A stretch of 64,000 nt of DNA, from the NCBI RefSeq assembly GCF_030867145.1, contig NC_134419.1, forward strand, positions 73,155,403 through 73,219,402. Direction: 5' to 3'. A model generated the notes under the pieces. That model was not told the DNA's origin. It did no database searches and saw nothing but the letters and a program-made list of their open reading frames with translations. The stretch is from Opisthocomus hoazin. Taxonomy: Eukaryota; Chordata; Aves; Opisthocomiformes; Opisthocomidae. The translations under genes were made by a program, and so were the position numbers. This document shows, in pieces, positions 27,001 to 39,000 of this stretch; positions within the stretch are counted from its first letter, which is position 1; each line of letters opens with the position of its first letter.

Positions 27001-30000
27001 GTCGTCCACAAATGCAAGTACCCAAGAACGTTCACAGCACATATTAGTACCATAACCTTCAAAACTTCCAAATTAAGTAAGAAAAGATCAAACTATATAA
27101 AAAGTTCATAACTTTTACTTAGAAACAGATAAGCAATGACATAAACGTATATAAAACACGAAGATCGTGTTCCTCAACACTTCACATTTTCATTTATATA
27201 ACATGTTCAAGATACCAGACTGAAATACAGCAGAAACCTACCTTGAAGGTGGCAACATGCTTGTAGGCTTGAAGTTTGTCATAAACGGATTAGTCGAATC
27301 ATAATCAAAACTCTCCTGATGAGCTTCGCCAAACGCACTAGGTGATTTCAAGTCAGTAGAACTCTCTGAGCCCCCATTGCTAAGTTTATCTGACCTCTTG
27401 CTATCTTTTTTTCCAGTCACTCTTTCAAAAAGACTAACTTTCTCTTTTTTCTCTTTTTTAATTTCTTTTCTGATTTCGACAGGTTTGGAAAACAGACTTA
27501 TGTTTTGATCCCACGTCACTGGGCTTTCTTCAAATGGATTCTTCTGTCTTGGCAGTGTAGCAAATTTTTGGGGTAACGAAGCACTCACATTAGTAAATGG
27601 GTCATTTTGTGCTTGAAGTGCAGTTTCATCAGCTGTGCTGTCAAGCTGGTTCATTTTAGAAGTATCAACACTTAGTGTCCTTCTATGTGGAGACTTTAGA
27701 CTGCCTGCAAACAATCTGTCATTAGTATATTATCAATAAGACACTATATCATAGTTCATGACATGCAGAGAACCCCTTTTAGCCTAAGTCCAGAAGCTTT
27801 GCAGTTGAGTCTCAGTTCAAAACACTGCTGAGTAACTAAGCTATTTAAAAAAAAAAAAGAGCAGCTGTGGTCTTGACCTCGTGGTTCAGAAATGTTCATG
27901 GATAGACACTACAGCAAATTTTTGTTTCGTTCCACAATGAAGACAGCTGTGACTAGTGTGCCATTCCAGAAAGCAACAGTATTCTATTGCTGCATAATAA
28001 CTTTGAACAATGCAAAGTATCTTCAGTTCTTTGAATAAATTGGGTTTAAAATTTTGGTGATCATTTTCAGCTTTTTAAACAGACTTTTATTTTTCACAAG
28101 ATGCTATTTTGCCCAGAGTTCCTTCTAGAATGCAATGCTTCACTACAACACACTCTCAAACGAGGACATAAGAAAAAAAATGCCAAATTGCCATACATTA
28201 TGACCAACATAAGTTATTTCATACATCCAGAAACAGCAATTATGAGTTACCACTAACTAATGGCAGTGAAAAAAAAAATAGCCCAGCCATAATTCTTAAC
28301 TTTTTGGCCTCGTAATTGCTTCCTACACTGAAGAAACAGACTTCTGAATGCTCTAATAGCAGTGAACTGTAATTATAAGTCATGAGTTTTACTTACCACC
28401 TTCATCAACAGAACCAAAAGATTCCAGCTGACGCCTGAAAAGGTGAGAGTAGCCAACTGTGCTGGATTTCATTTTTTCCGAGGAGACATGCGATCCCGTT
28501 AAGTCTGACATCGAATGAGCTGAGGATAGCCGCTGAGGTCCCAAAAGGAAAGGTTTTTTTGGTTTTGATTTCATTTGTACTTCACCACTGCATACCTCTA
28601 CATTTGCATCAGGTATGTGAGTACTTGGGATGATTGCAGAGGATGTATCTGAAAACGTCCCATCATTTTTTCGACCCTTCATTTTGTCTTTTAGTTTAGC
28701 AAAAGGGGATTTGGTTTTGTCCTTCATTGACAAATCAAACATACTTGCTGTCATGTTATTCCTCATAAACTGAATATTGACCTTTATTTCTCCTCTGTCT
28801 TTAGTTCTCTTCCCTTGTCTGGACTCTAGGTGAAACCACCTTAAAGGAGAAAAAGAGCACGTTAAGTCGCGTTTTCTGGAGGCTAGTCATTAAACTCTGG
28901 TTAGTCGGTTAATGTATCTGGCTGGTATAATTTAAAACATGAAAACCAAATTCCATACCAAAAATTGAAACATTCCTGTACTGAAAAACTTTCTGGTCTG
29001 TATTTGTTTTTGAAGAGAAAACTTAAAAACTAAGCAAGCACAAAGCTCTTTGCACTGTTCACCTGCTTTAAGAACCAAAGTCAACTCTGTGGAAGCTTAC
29101 TAAAGTTTATCAAAGCTAAAGGCCTCATATCTGCTTACAAAGGAGAAATTGTTTCTAATGCTAATTACAAATACAAACAGATTTTATTTTCCTACTTAAA
29201 AGAACACTTGGTATTTTTCAAGTGGCCTTTATTTAGCAGTGATGTATATTAACTGAATGTATGCTCTGTGGCAAATATTTCCTCTAGTAACCTTTTCTCC
29301 TTTGAGTTTGGTCAGGTTTATAGGCTAGCAAACTTTTTTCCCCTCTGTCCCCTCCTTCTAATCAGTGGTTAAGCTTTACATCAACTGCAATAGCAAAGAA
29401 ATAAGTATCTAAGACTCCTGAAAAGTCAACCATCATTTCAGTTCTGCAACTGCAACACCTGCTAATGTTGATGGCAACCCCACAAGCACTGGTGGCAGAA
29501 CAGCGGGCGCATAGGTGGATCTAGCAGCCGTCCCTTCTTTTGCGGGTCATTAGCAGGATTAACTTCAGAAATACTTCCACAGGCTTTGGAACCACGACAT
29601 AAAGCCCTACTCCTTGAAAAGAGATCAAAGATGTGATCATCTGTTTTAAAAAGCCAAGTGTGCTTCTTTGCCAGGTCCAATAAAGGCTTCATCATTATCC
29701 AAGTGTCTTACTCATCCCTGACTGCTCCATTGTGCCACGGAAGCATCTGCAGAATTATGGCTTAATCTTCCTTCACCTAAATGAACGACTGACAGACAAT
29801 CCCTTCTCCATACCCATCATCAATAGCCTTTTCCTACTTAAAAAGGGCACAAGGGCATATTTCAGATCCGTCACCTTGAAAGAGGTGCTCTAAACTCACT
29901 GTCAGGAGGAATGCAGGCAGACGTGCTAACACCACAGCAGAGTATCACGATGAAGTAACTTTTGAACTGGACGCTAAGAAATTAAATTGCCTATCAGCAC

Positions 30001-33000
30001 AGATGCAAAATTGATTACACAGTTATACATGCATTATTCAATAAGACCAAATACAGAAAACAAGGTCAGGAAAGGAGAAAAATAACCCGCAATTTCCTTT
30101 CAGATTTCATAAATATTTTTAAAGGTGACAGTTTCAATTAAATTTTCAGGCAGAGATACTACTTTTTGAGTTGAGAAAATACTTCTAAAAGTGACCCACC
30201 AAAGGAATAACGAAAGGATAAAGAGTATTATGACTTTTTTTTTTGTTCCTTTGTGATGTCTAAAAGCTTTTATATCTTGTACTAAACCAGAATAATTAAG
30301 AAATATCAAACCTCCTCTGTCCTGGCAGTGGACAACATAAATCCAGACCAGTAGATATAGAAGTTCAAACTGGTAGGAGGACAATTAATCCTCTAGGAAG
30401 AAAGTTTTTCTTCTGTTGTGAGGTAACTTCATTTATGTATTTTAAATGAAATGTAAAACCTGAAATACGTTATGCGTCTGAAGAAGATGGATCATTTTTC
30501 ATTCTAGTTAATAATGTTTCACTTCCTTGTAACCAATTCCAGAAACACTTTTAAGTCATCTATAGAGTCGTTACAGAAAACACACAACAGAAGAGTAAAT
30601 TGTTTTTGTCATATGTAATACGCAAAAACTGGAAGACCTAGATAGCCTACTTTCTTTAAAACTCTTCTTTAAAAGCAAATATGTTCATATATTCTCTTAA
30701 AAAAAAATTAAAATACACAGCCATAATGAACAAGCCCTTGCTCAGACATATCTTGCCTGTGCAGAAAAAAAAACAAACCTAAACCAAAAACCACCCTGAA
30801 ACTGAGAAAGTCTTCACCATGATTTCTTAGACAGACACTAAACATAAACATCAATATAAATAAGGCTTATGAGTGATTTAAGAGGCTTAGTAGGCAGAGA
30901 GGACTTGACTTTTTGACATTCAAATTTAATGGCTCAGCCTACACTGTAAGAAAACATATTCCCCTTCTCCCTCTTTCTCTCCCCTCACAGATCCCAAACA
31001 TTAATACTGTATCTCTGGTAAGACTGCTAAGATTGCTGAATTTTCATATGTTACTACTAGGGAATTAGTGAAACTTTAAACTGATGGATAAAACTTGCTA
31101 ATTTGTTTTACATAATGGACATAAATACTTAAGCTTTTGCTGAGTGGAAGAAAGCCTTTTCTTTCAAAACTTAACTCAATTATTGACATACTTATCATGA
31201 ATCAACAACTACTCTGTGTCACTACCAGCACTCACCTGCTACGGGCGCACCTCTGCATTATTTTGACATTCGCCAGGTCTGAAGGAGAGAATTCCAGCAC
31301 ACAACTAACAGACTGCCTTTGCAGCTTGTACTTTTGTTTTCAAAGTAGACTTTGGAGAACTTGATAAAAAAAATAAGTTCAGCTGGGAAAACAAAGAAAC
31401 TCTTCTCACCCTAAGAAGAGAACATAATGGCACAAGGGACTGGATCTAATACCTGCTGGGACCAGGTTCAACACTGCCACCGATTCCAACAGAATTTAAT
31501 CATAAACTCTTTACTCCAGCAAAATTCCTTGGGACTTCAGTGGAATTCCCACTTGAATAATGATTGCTGGATCAAATCTTTGTATAAAACACAGATATTT
31601 AATCTTCATAGGCATTTCAAGGAGATTTCTTTGCTACCTTGGAGACTTTATCTTGTTTTAGTTATAATGAAAGTTCCACGTGCTTCAGCTCATAAAAAGA
31701 CAATATGCGAAGCAGACTCAAATCATGATTTTCTTCAAATTCAAAGGCAAATAATTACTTTTTTAAACAGATGAGAACAAATGCAGGCAACGTATTTGTG
31801 TGGAGCTGCATGTGAACAAGCAACTGAGTCTGTAAATGTTTCTTATTAGAATCTGCTTTTACAACACATGGGTGTGAGCAACAAATAGAAAAAACAGTGC
31901 TGTATATAATAGAAAAAAAGAATTGGAAAATGAAGTCCACTGTTTTCAGATAACAACATTTGGGTTCTAAAATGCTAAATTCCACTACACCACTGCAAAT
32001 TTAAAAAATTGTAATGTATTATAAAAGCCAATAAAACTTGCTATTTTGGTTTTGTTTACAGTACTTTTAGCCACAATAAATGCTCCATTTGTCAGGCTGC
32101 CATGAGCTTATTCTATAGAAAGCCTGTACAAAGTAGGAAAATAGCCAATAACATATACGAACAAAACAGGGTGGCTTTTATGAGAGCAGATGCCCTTTTA
32201 TTTAATAACCAAATATTACATCCAGTCTTGCAGACAGTCTTTATTTAAACACACCTTGTACAAAGTCTGGCAAATTTTCCCAACTTCAAAGGAAGCCCTA
32301 TTGCCTTCTGAATCACATTCATACTTCTTGCTCTCACCTTCAAATGTTCTGTAGGACAACGTCCTCCACACACCCTCTAATTTCGACTTTTCCCCTGTGG
32401 TTTCCATCTGCACAACCCTTGCTTCTTTCTGTCATCTGTTTCTGAGTGCGCTAAAGGGCTTGGCCTGTCTTGCACAGGTTTCTGTTCATTTTTATTTTGT
32501 ATTACATAAATTGCCACTCTGTATGCTGACAATTTTTTTGAACACATTAAGAGAAGATCAAGATTCAAGGCTGAATAGGAAAAATCCTGCTGTCCAGTCA
32601 GCCCTGAAAAACTAAATCCCTGTCTGAAGAAACAGGGCTATTTTCTAGCCATGACAAAATTACTCAATTTTGGCCACACCCACAATTAGGGATGGAAAAA
32701 GCAAACTCCTTTATTTCTAAGACAGACAGTAGCCATCTTCTGCATACTATTAAATTGTGCACTACTAGCAGTACTGAACCTTTTAGCTTAGAAAAGGTAG
32801 ACAGGAAAACTGATGGAGAAAACTTAAGTAACTATAAACGAACATGTTACAAAACTCTGGCTTGCCGACTCCATCTAAATAGCTAGTGGTCTACAAACAC
32901 ATTTTCAACGCAATTTCTTCAACTGTTCTTTCCTTCCCTTCTTCTGATTTCATTCGTTTCCTATGAACTTCATTTTCCAACTCACTTTTGCTTATCTACG

Positions 33001-36000
33001 CTACTGTCATTGCACCCTTCATCCTGCAATCAACAAATATTTTGAAAACAGTATCTTGTTTCTCTTCTCCTAATAGCAGGAAGCTGATGTTGTGGTGTCT
33101 TGTCCTCCAAATCTGCCACAGAATTTGACAGTTCCAAGTCTTAGCCCTCTCTCTTTGAAGAAGCGTCACTCAAGCTATTCTGCTCACCATGTAACACTAA
33201 GCAGACAGGTTGACAGTATGGATAAGAAAAATAATAATATGGCTAAGAAAAGCCACTATGTAATTTTGATTACATTTTAATTATATACTAAAAACTTTAA
33301 CAGCCTTCAAAACCCCCAGGATACTTGTCTACCAATTTCTACAGGAATTCGAAGTCTTCTAGCCAGCACATTCAACCTGGGCATGACAGGTGACCTTCTG
33401 ACTCTGTCTTCTTGCCATTGCCGAATATGGAAACTACTCGAGGAATTTTCCCACTCATCTTGCTGCTTCTCCAATATGCCACTCTGCCTTCACTCGACCA
33501 GTAAATATCTATTGAGGTGATCTAATTTCCCTTTGCTGAAATAATTAGATTGCACCCAAAGATTTTTGCAAAATCTTGATTTTAATTCAGAAAGTATTGA
33601 AGGAATTCTGCAAAAAGCCACACAATCACAGCATCCACAAGGCTTCTAACCTTGTTTTACAGGTAAAATCAGCATCCTGATCTGCTAAGCAACTTCAGCC
33701 TGCTATCCAGTGATGAGAAGAATTTTCTATGCCAGCAGGTACTTAGAGAATTACCCCTAAAAAGATGGTCAAAATTTCAGTAAGAGAACATGTCCGTCAG
33801 CTGTTACAGGGAAGCAGTACTTCTTCATCTTAGACTACTATGTTCAAGCTAGATACACTGAAGAAACTTGCTTCACAAAATCTCACTAGCGTAAACATCC
33901 ACAGCTAACAGATAAAAAAAAACATTGAACGTCCAGAACTATCTAACTTTTTCATTAGCAGCAAATGCACTCTGAAAAATGCAGAAGTACGTTTTGTTAT
34001 AAATCACTTGGATACCATACCGAGAGACTGCCCCAAAAATCAGTAAGCAGGAAAATGAAGGCAAGGAGTGGAGCGCAGACTACATCGTGTATGAGGGGAA
34101 ATGTGGAAGAAACCAGATTATTTATTAAAATAAGTGATGACATTCACAAAGATGAATATCATTGCTTTCTGGAAGCCAACTGAAATGAGACATACAAAGC
34201 AGAGTTTAAAAATAAATACTACAGAGTGACATCGTAACACCACAAAACATATGGGAACTGGCACATATCACAACACCCTTACTAAGGGGTAGGCTAACAT
34301 CAACTGGAATCAAAGTAATTAAATGGTCTTAGCTTACTTATTATTTTGGCTAACGACTATGTGTGAAAACTTTTATTTTAGAAACAAAGTAACTGAAGGT
34401 ATGAGAATTAAGGCCAGTTGTTTCAGCTGAGTGTGTATATAAGCATGTGTGTATGCACAGAAAATGGAAAAGTATTTCAATCCAGATGGCACTCAGACTC
34501 TGACTGAGAATTACAACTTGTTGCATGTCAGTGTTTGCATTTCTTGTCAAAATGTAAATGCTGGGAATATTATTGGATAATTTAAAAATATTGCTATACT
34601 CCCATAAAGCTACAACGGGCCTCAAGTTTTTCTTTCCCCCTCAACCGTCTTTCTCTTCTGTTCCTCACTACTAGCATTCCTTCATTTTTTTTTTTACATT
34701 TACTGAGTGGTACTATGAAAGCAACAGCTCAGATCCGTATGGATCCTCCAGGCTGCTCGTTCTTTCTGTCCCTTTGACAAATTTATCAGTTACTACTCTT
34801 CCCACTTTTGACTAGCGTGGAACAAGGGTTTTTTCTTACTTTAACCACAACATTTTGATAACTTCTGTTACAGCCTGCCATTTCCACTGCTATTGAGTTT
34901 TATCATCTAAAATGCATTTTTCCGGTTTAAACTAAATTTAAGACTCAAAATTAGTACATAATATTTATAAAATGTTATGTAGAATTCTTTTTAAAAGGGC
35001 ACTATCTGTTAACAAGCACCGAGTCCCCAACAATCACACTATCCAGTCACTAGTAGTTGTTTGCTTGTTCATAATTTAGGGTGTATTTGAAGCCACCTAC
35101 TCGAGCGCCTGCCTCTTGCCTATGCTGCTACAGACAAGAGAGAGGACACGGCAGAGGCAGGCGAAGGGGGAACCTGTCCACGTCCAAGAGTAATGCTGCC
35201 AAGAAGGAATTCTCATTAATTTGGAGGAAGTCACACAATTTTTGTATCTTTCAGAAAGATCAGCACCACTAAAGAATAAGTGCTTAAAACACAGGGGTAC
35301 TGATTGTGGTCAATTGTTAATTCTTTTTGTCTGTTTGTTTGCTGAGAAGCTGTTTCTGACTATTTTATATCATCAATGGCAGCAGAGGAGAAATATCTTA
35401 GATACGGCCAAGATTCCTTCACTGTATAATACCCAAATAAGCATTTTTTTACAACACTGCTGCAATTTGTGGCTCGGGTGGGGTGTTGAGGTATTATAGA
35501 AACCAGAGAGAAGGTGAATTACGTTACATATAAAAAAATGTCTCCTCCAACAAAATTTCTGTAAGAAATAATAACTCTACTACCGCCTGCCCCCCTCAAA
35601 TTCGTAACATTCCAGACAAGTGTTGCATATTAAATTAGCTGAACATCTAATAAAACTAGCTCTCCAAGAAAGCTAATAAAGCAATAGACAATAAATAGTG
35701 CAGAATTAGAGAACAACAAGGATGAAGCAAATGCCGATAAAATAAGTAACATCATGGTGAAAGCTAACGGAAATTTGTTCTTCTATTGCTCTGTTCATTT
35801 AGGTCAAAGGAAAAAAAAACTAAGCACAGTCATTAAGGAAAAACTACTGAAAATACTTCAGTAAAGTAAGACATGTCAGTAAATGAGTATTTTTTTACTC
35901 CATGATAATTCAAAAATCTGTTTTGGTGTTACACATCAGATCATCAATAGTAATAAGGCAACTGAATTATAACTGAACTGGAATTATTACAAAAATGTAT

Positions 36001-39000
36001 ATATCCTTTAAAACAACACTTTCACTTATCATCATTTACATTTACATTGCAAGAGCAAAAGAGGTATATTTATTCTGCAACAGTAGACCAAAAAAAAAAG
36101 TCACATATTTCTCAGGAGGAGTCAAAAAACACCCCACAGGATTTTACCGCCAAAAAAAAAAAAACCATGTCAGAAATCCAAGATCTGAAAAGTTATGCTA
36201 AATATGCTTCCAGTAAAGCAGTATCTCCCAAGCTTTCTGAACTGCTAAAAAACCTCAGTAAAACCTCTCTCAGCATCTGGAGCCTCATCTTCCACTCTGG
36301 AGAAAAGAACGGAAGAAGTAAAAGGAGCCTGTCCCTTTCCAGCTACAGCAGAGATGCCAGAGACACAAATTTACAAAGCCAGCACGGCGTGATGGGCACT
36401 TCTGCACCAATACAGAAAGAAAATGAACTAGGATCCTGCAGATGCTTTGGCTGAGGTTTCGGGAAGAGACCTAGTAAGAGACCATCTGAGCCACATCTGG
36501 ATCTAACCGTTCCAGGAATTTTCACTTGTAAGAATTCGAAAAATCATCAGTTTCAGAAAGAAAGAAAAAAGATATTGCGTGACAGCGTGTACAAATTTTT
36601 CACTATCAAGTTACAGTAATTATACTGCTTTGTTTCATTAAATATTGTGTGAAATCAAGTTTATTAGAACACAAGACATGCAAATCCTATCATGAGGCCT
36701 CTGCCCGAAAACTTCACTGCAGAGAGTATTTTTCATAAGCTTTGACAAGCAACAAAAAAAGCTATACAGAAAAAAAGGATCATTTTTCCCTAACATTATG
36801 TTTCTGAAGCTGCAGTGTATTTTTTAAATTATTTCTTCCAAATTAAAAAATATTAAATTAAAAAAAAATACAAAAAGCTGAATGTCACACACCCCACGGT
36901 CTTCCTAGGAATTCAAAATCAGCTGGTAGCCTTCACTTCTCATACCTCCTTACTAAAAAAGCACCAGGGAATTGCTGACAGGGTTCAGCATTGTGCAGAA
37001 TATTAAATATCTTTTTTGCAATACCCTGGTGACTCTTGAGTCTGTCTCTTACAGCACCATATGTACAGCTGTGTTGGAAAGAGGAAGCTATTAAATATAT
37101 TAAAAAGTAGAAATATTACCAATAGACACTTCATCAAATAACTGGATCTCATTCATCCCCAAACAAAGCAAGAAATGTTAAGGTTACATCAACATGAGAA
37201 AATAACTCTGGATTTAATAACACCACAAGCCTGTTGAACATATTTGAAAGCAAAAACATTGCTTAATAAAACAGATTAGTGTTTCTGAAACAATGAATAT
37301 AGCTTTCAACCATCAGAATGCTTTGGTAATAAAGACATTGGACTTGGTCTTGAAAGGCACTGGGTATCTCAGTTCCCACACCATAGTCACAGCTAGAAGG
37401 TCTTCGGGTCCAAATATATCACCCTTAGTTTACTGCCAACACAGGACCAGGAATATTTTGTATCAGAAAGGATTTAATAAAATGAGAATAAGAAAGAGCG
37501 TTTTGTTTGAGATCGCATTTGCAAATTTATTCTTGAAAGTTTGCCCTCCTCCCACATACACGTACAAATATTGCATCCACATCTCCACCTAAGGCTTAAC
37601 GGAGACAGCAACAAGACACACGCACTCCACTAAGGCGTACAAGCAGACAACCCTGGTAACTTTCCGAAAACATCTAAAGGCTTAAGGACTCTGAACTATT
37701 TTTTCAAAAGTGAGTTTCAAAAAGGACATTTTCTAGGTTTCTAAGCACCTACACACACCGACAGGAAAACTGGACTTCCAGTGGCTCCTATCTCGTAAGA
37801 ATTTAAGTCGACATTAAGTGAGCGTGTGCTGCCAAATTTCCCACTAACTGCCCGTCAGCACTTTTACACGTATGGAAGACTTTTACAAGTAGGGCTGTTC
37901 GGCTCTAGAAGCCTTACGCCCATCAACTTTTAATAAGATTTGCAATCCTAAATGCTCAAGTAACTTCTGAAAGTAGGACTTGGGCTGTTTGTAACAATTT
38001 CCCCACAGGCCCCCACCTTATGCAGCAGAGCTCGCAGGCAGAGCGCAGATTTCTCGGGGAGCCCTGCTAATTTCCGCGGTGGTCCAGGGAAGCACCACTG
38101 CACGGTTACACAGCGCGAGTTCCTCTCTCACACTTCAGAGAAAGAAACGAAAAAATAAAGAACGCCTATCAAGCCCTGCTAAGCACAGCTTCACATAAAT
38201 ACACTGAAGAGAACTGAATGTTTATTTAACTATCACAAGGACTATGTTAATTACCCCACTTACAAATTTTTGCAATAATTTTGTAAGACTCCAACACTAC
38301 TTTTGCTAAAATTGCTGCAAAAGTGCATGGTTCCCCAAAGGGAAAAGAGGTTTTGTTACTCCCAGTGATACATGAGTAACTTACATATATTCTCCAGTTT
38401 CTGAATACATATTTCTACCTAGACTTACACAGCTTTTACAGTCAGCAGCGTTTCTGCAGAACAGAAGAAGGTGTTTAAACTAAAGTAGTTGCCTATGACT
38501 TGCAAGATAATTACAACTGATGATTAAAGAATATTTAAGATGCATGTCTAAAAAGCACTGAAACTTCTTGAATCGGGTGTAAGCAGAAATTAAGACCCTA
38601 AGGCTACAGGCATTACCATGCATTGCATCAAGGTAAGTGGTTTGTCCTGAAAAAGATAAGCAATTAAAAAGTATAACAGTTCAGACCACAAACCCACAAG
38701 AGATTCTGCGTGGACACGTTGTTCCCTATTATATGGCTGGTGAACATACTGTTTTGCTGAAAATTTAATTTGCAAAAAAACCCTCCAAACACCAGGGCAA
38801 AGGCAGCTTTGACTTGTTTTTGGTGCTCCTTCAACCTCAGCCCCTGCACATAAGCAAGACCAGGATCTGAGATGGTTTCTCCAGAAGCAATTGTCTGACC
38901 AACAAGACCTGGCTGGTGTTGCTGTACTGATTTCCACCTCTGACTGTCCACCCCGGCTCTGCTGGAGGTTCACACCTCCCCAGCACAGTCCGTAACAGAC

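Larger units (their letters stand above)
15845..27241 (-). other. RAB11FIP2 intron 3 (about 11.4 kb)
   Basis: Bounded by GTAGGTTTCT after exon 3 and TTTTTTCCACAG before exon 4. It holds the candidate 9-nt microexon (16155-16163), poly-T (21786-21806) and poly-A (24188-24204) tracts, TA/CA microsatellites (22708-23036), a three-to-four-unit degenerate minisatellite (23159-23275), and a G/T-only stretch near 26500-26540. A GC-richer patch is at 18000-18075 and another at 24580-24900. I recognise no other gene. Confidence 0.9.

Noticed and set aside
36047..36454. 135-codon plus-strand frame in intron 1
   Set aside because: Begins in low-complexity A-rich DNA, no recognised domain; most likely chance.
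38590..38973. 127-codon minus-strand frame in intron 1
   Set aside because: Not homologous to any FIP segment, and the coding exons already join perfectly without it.
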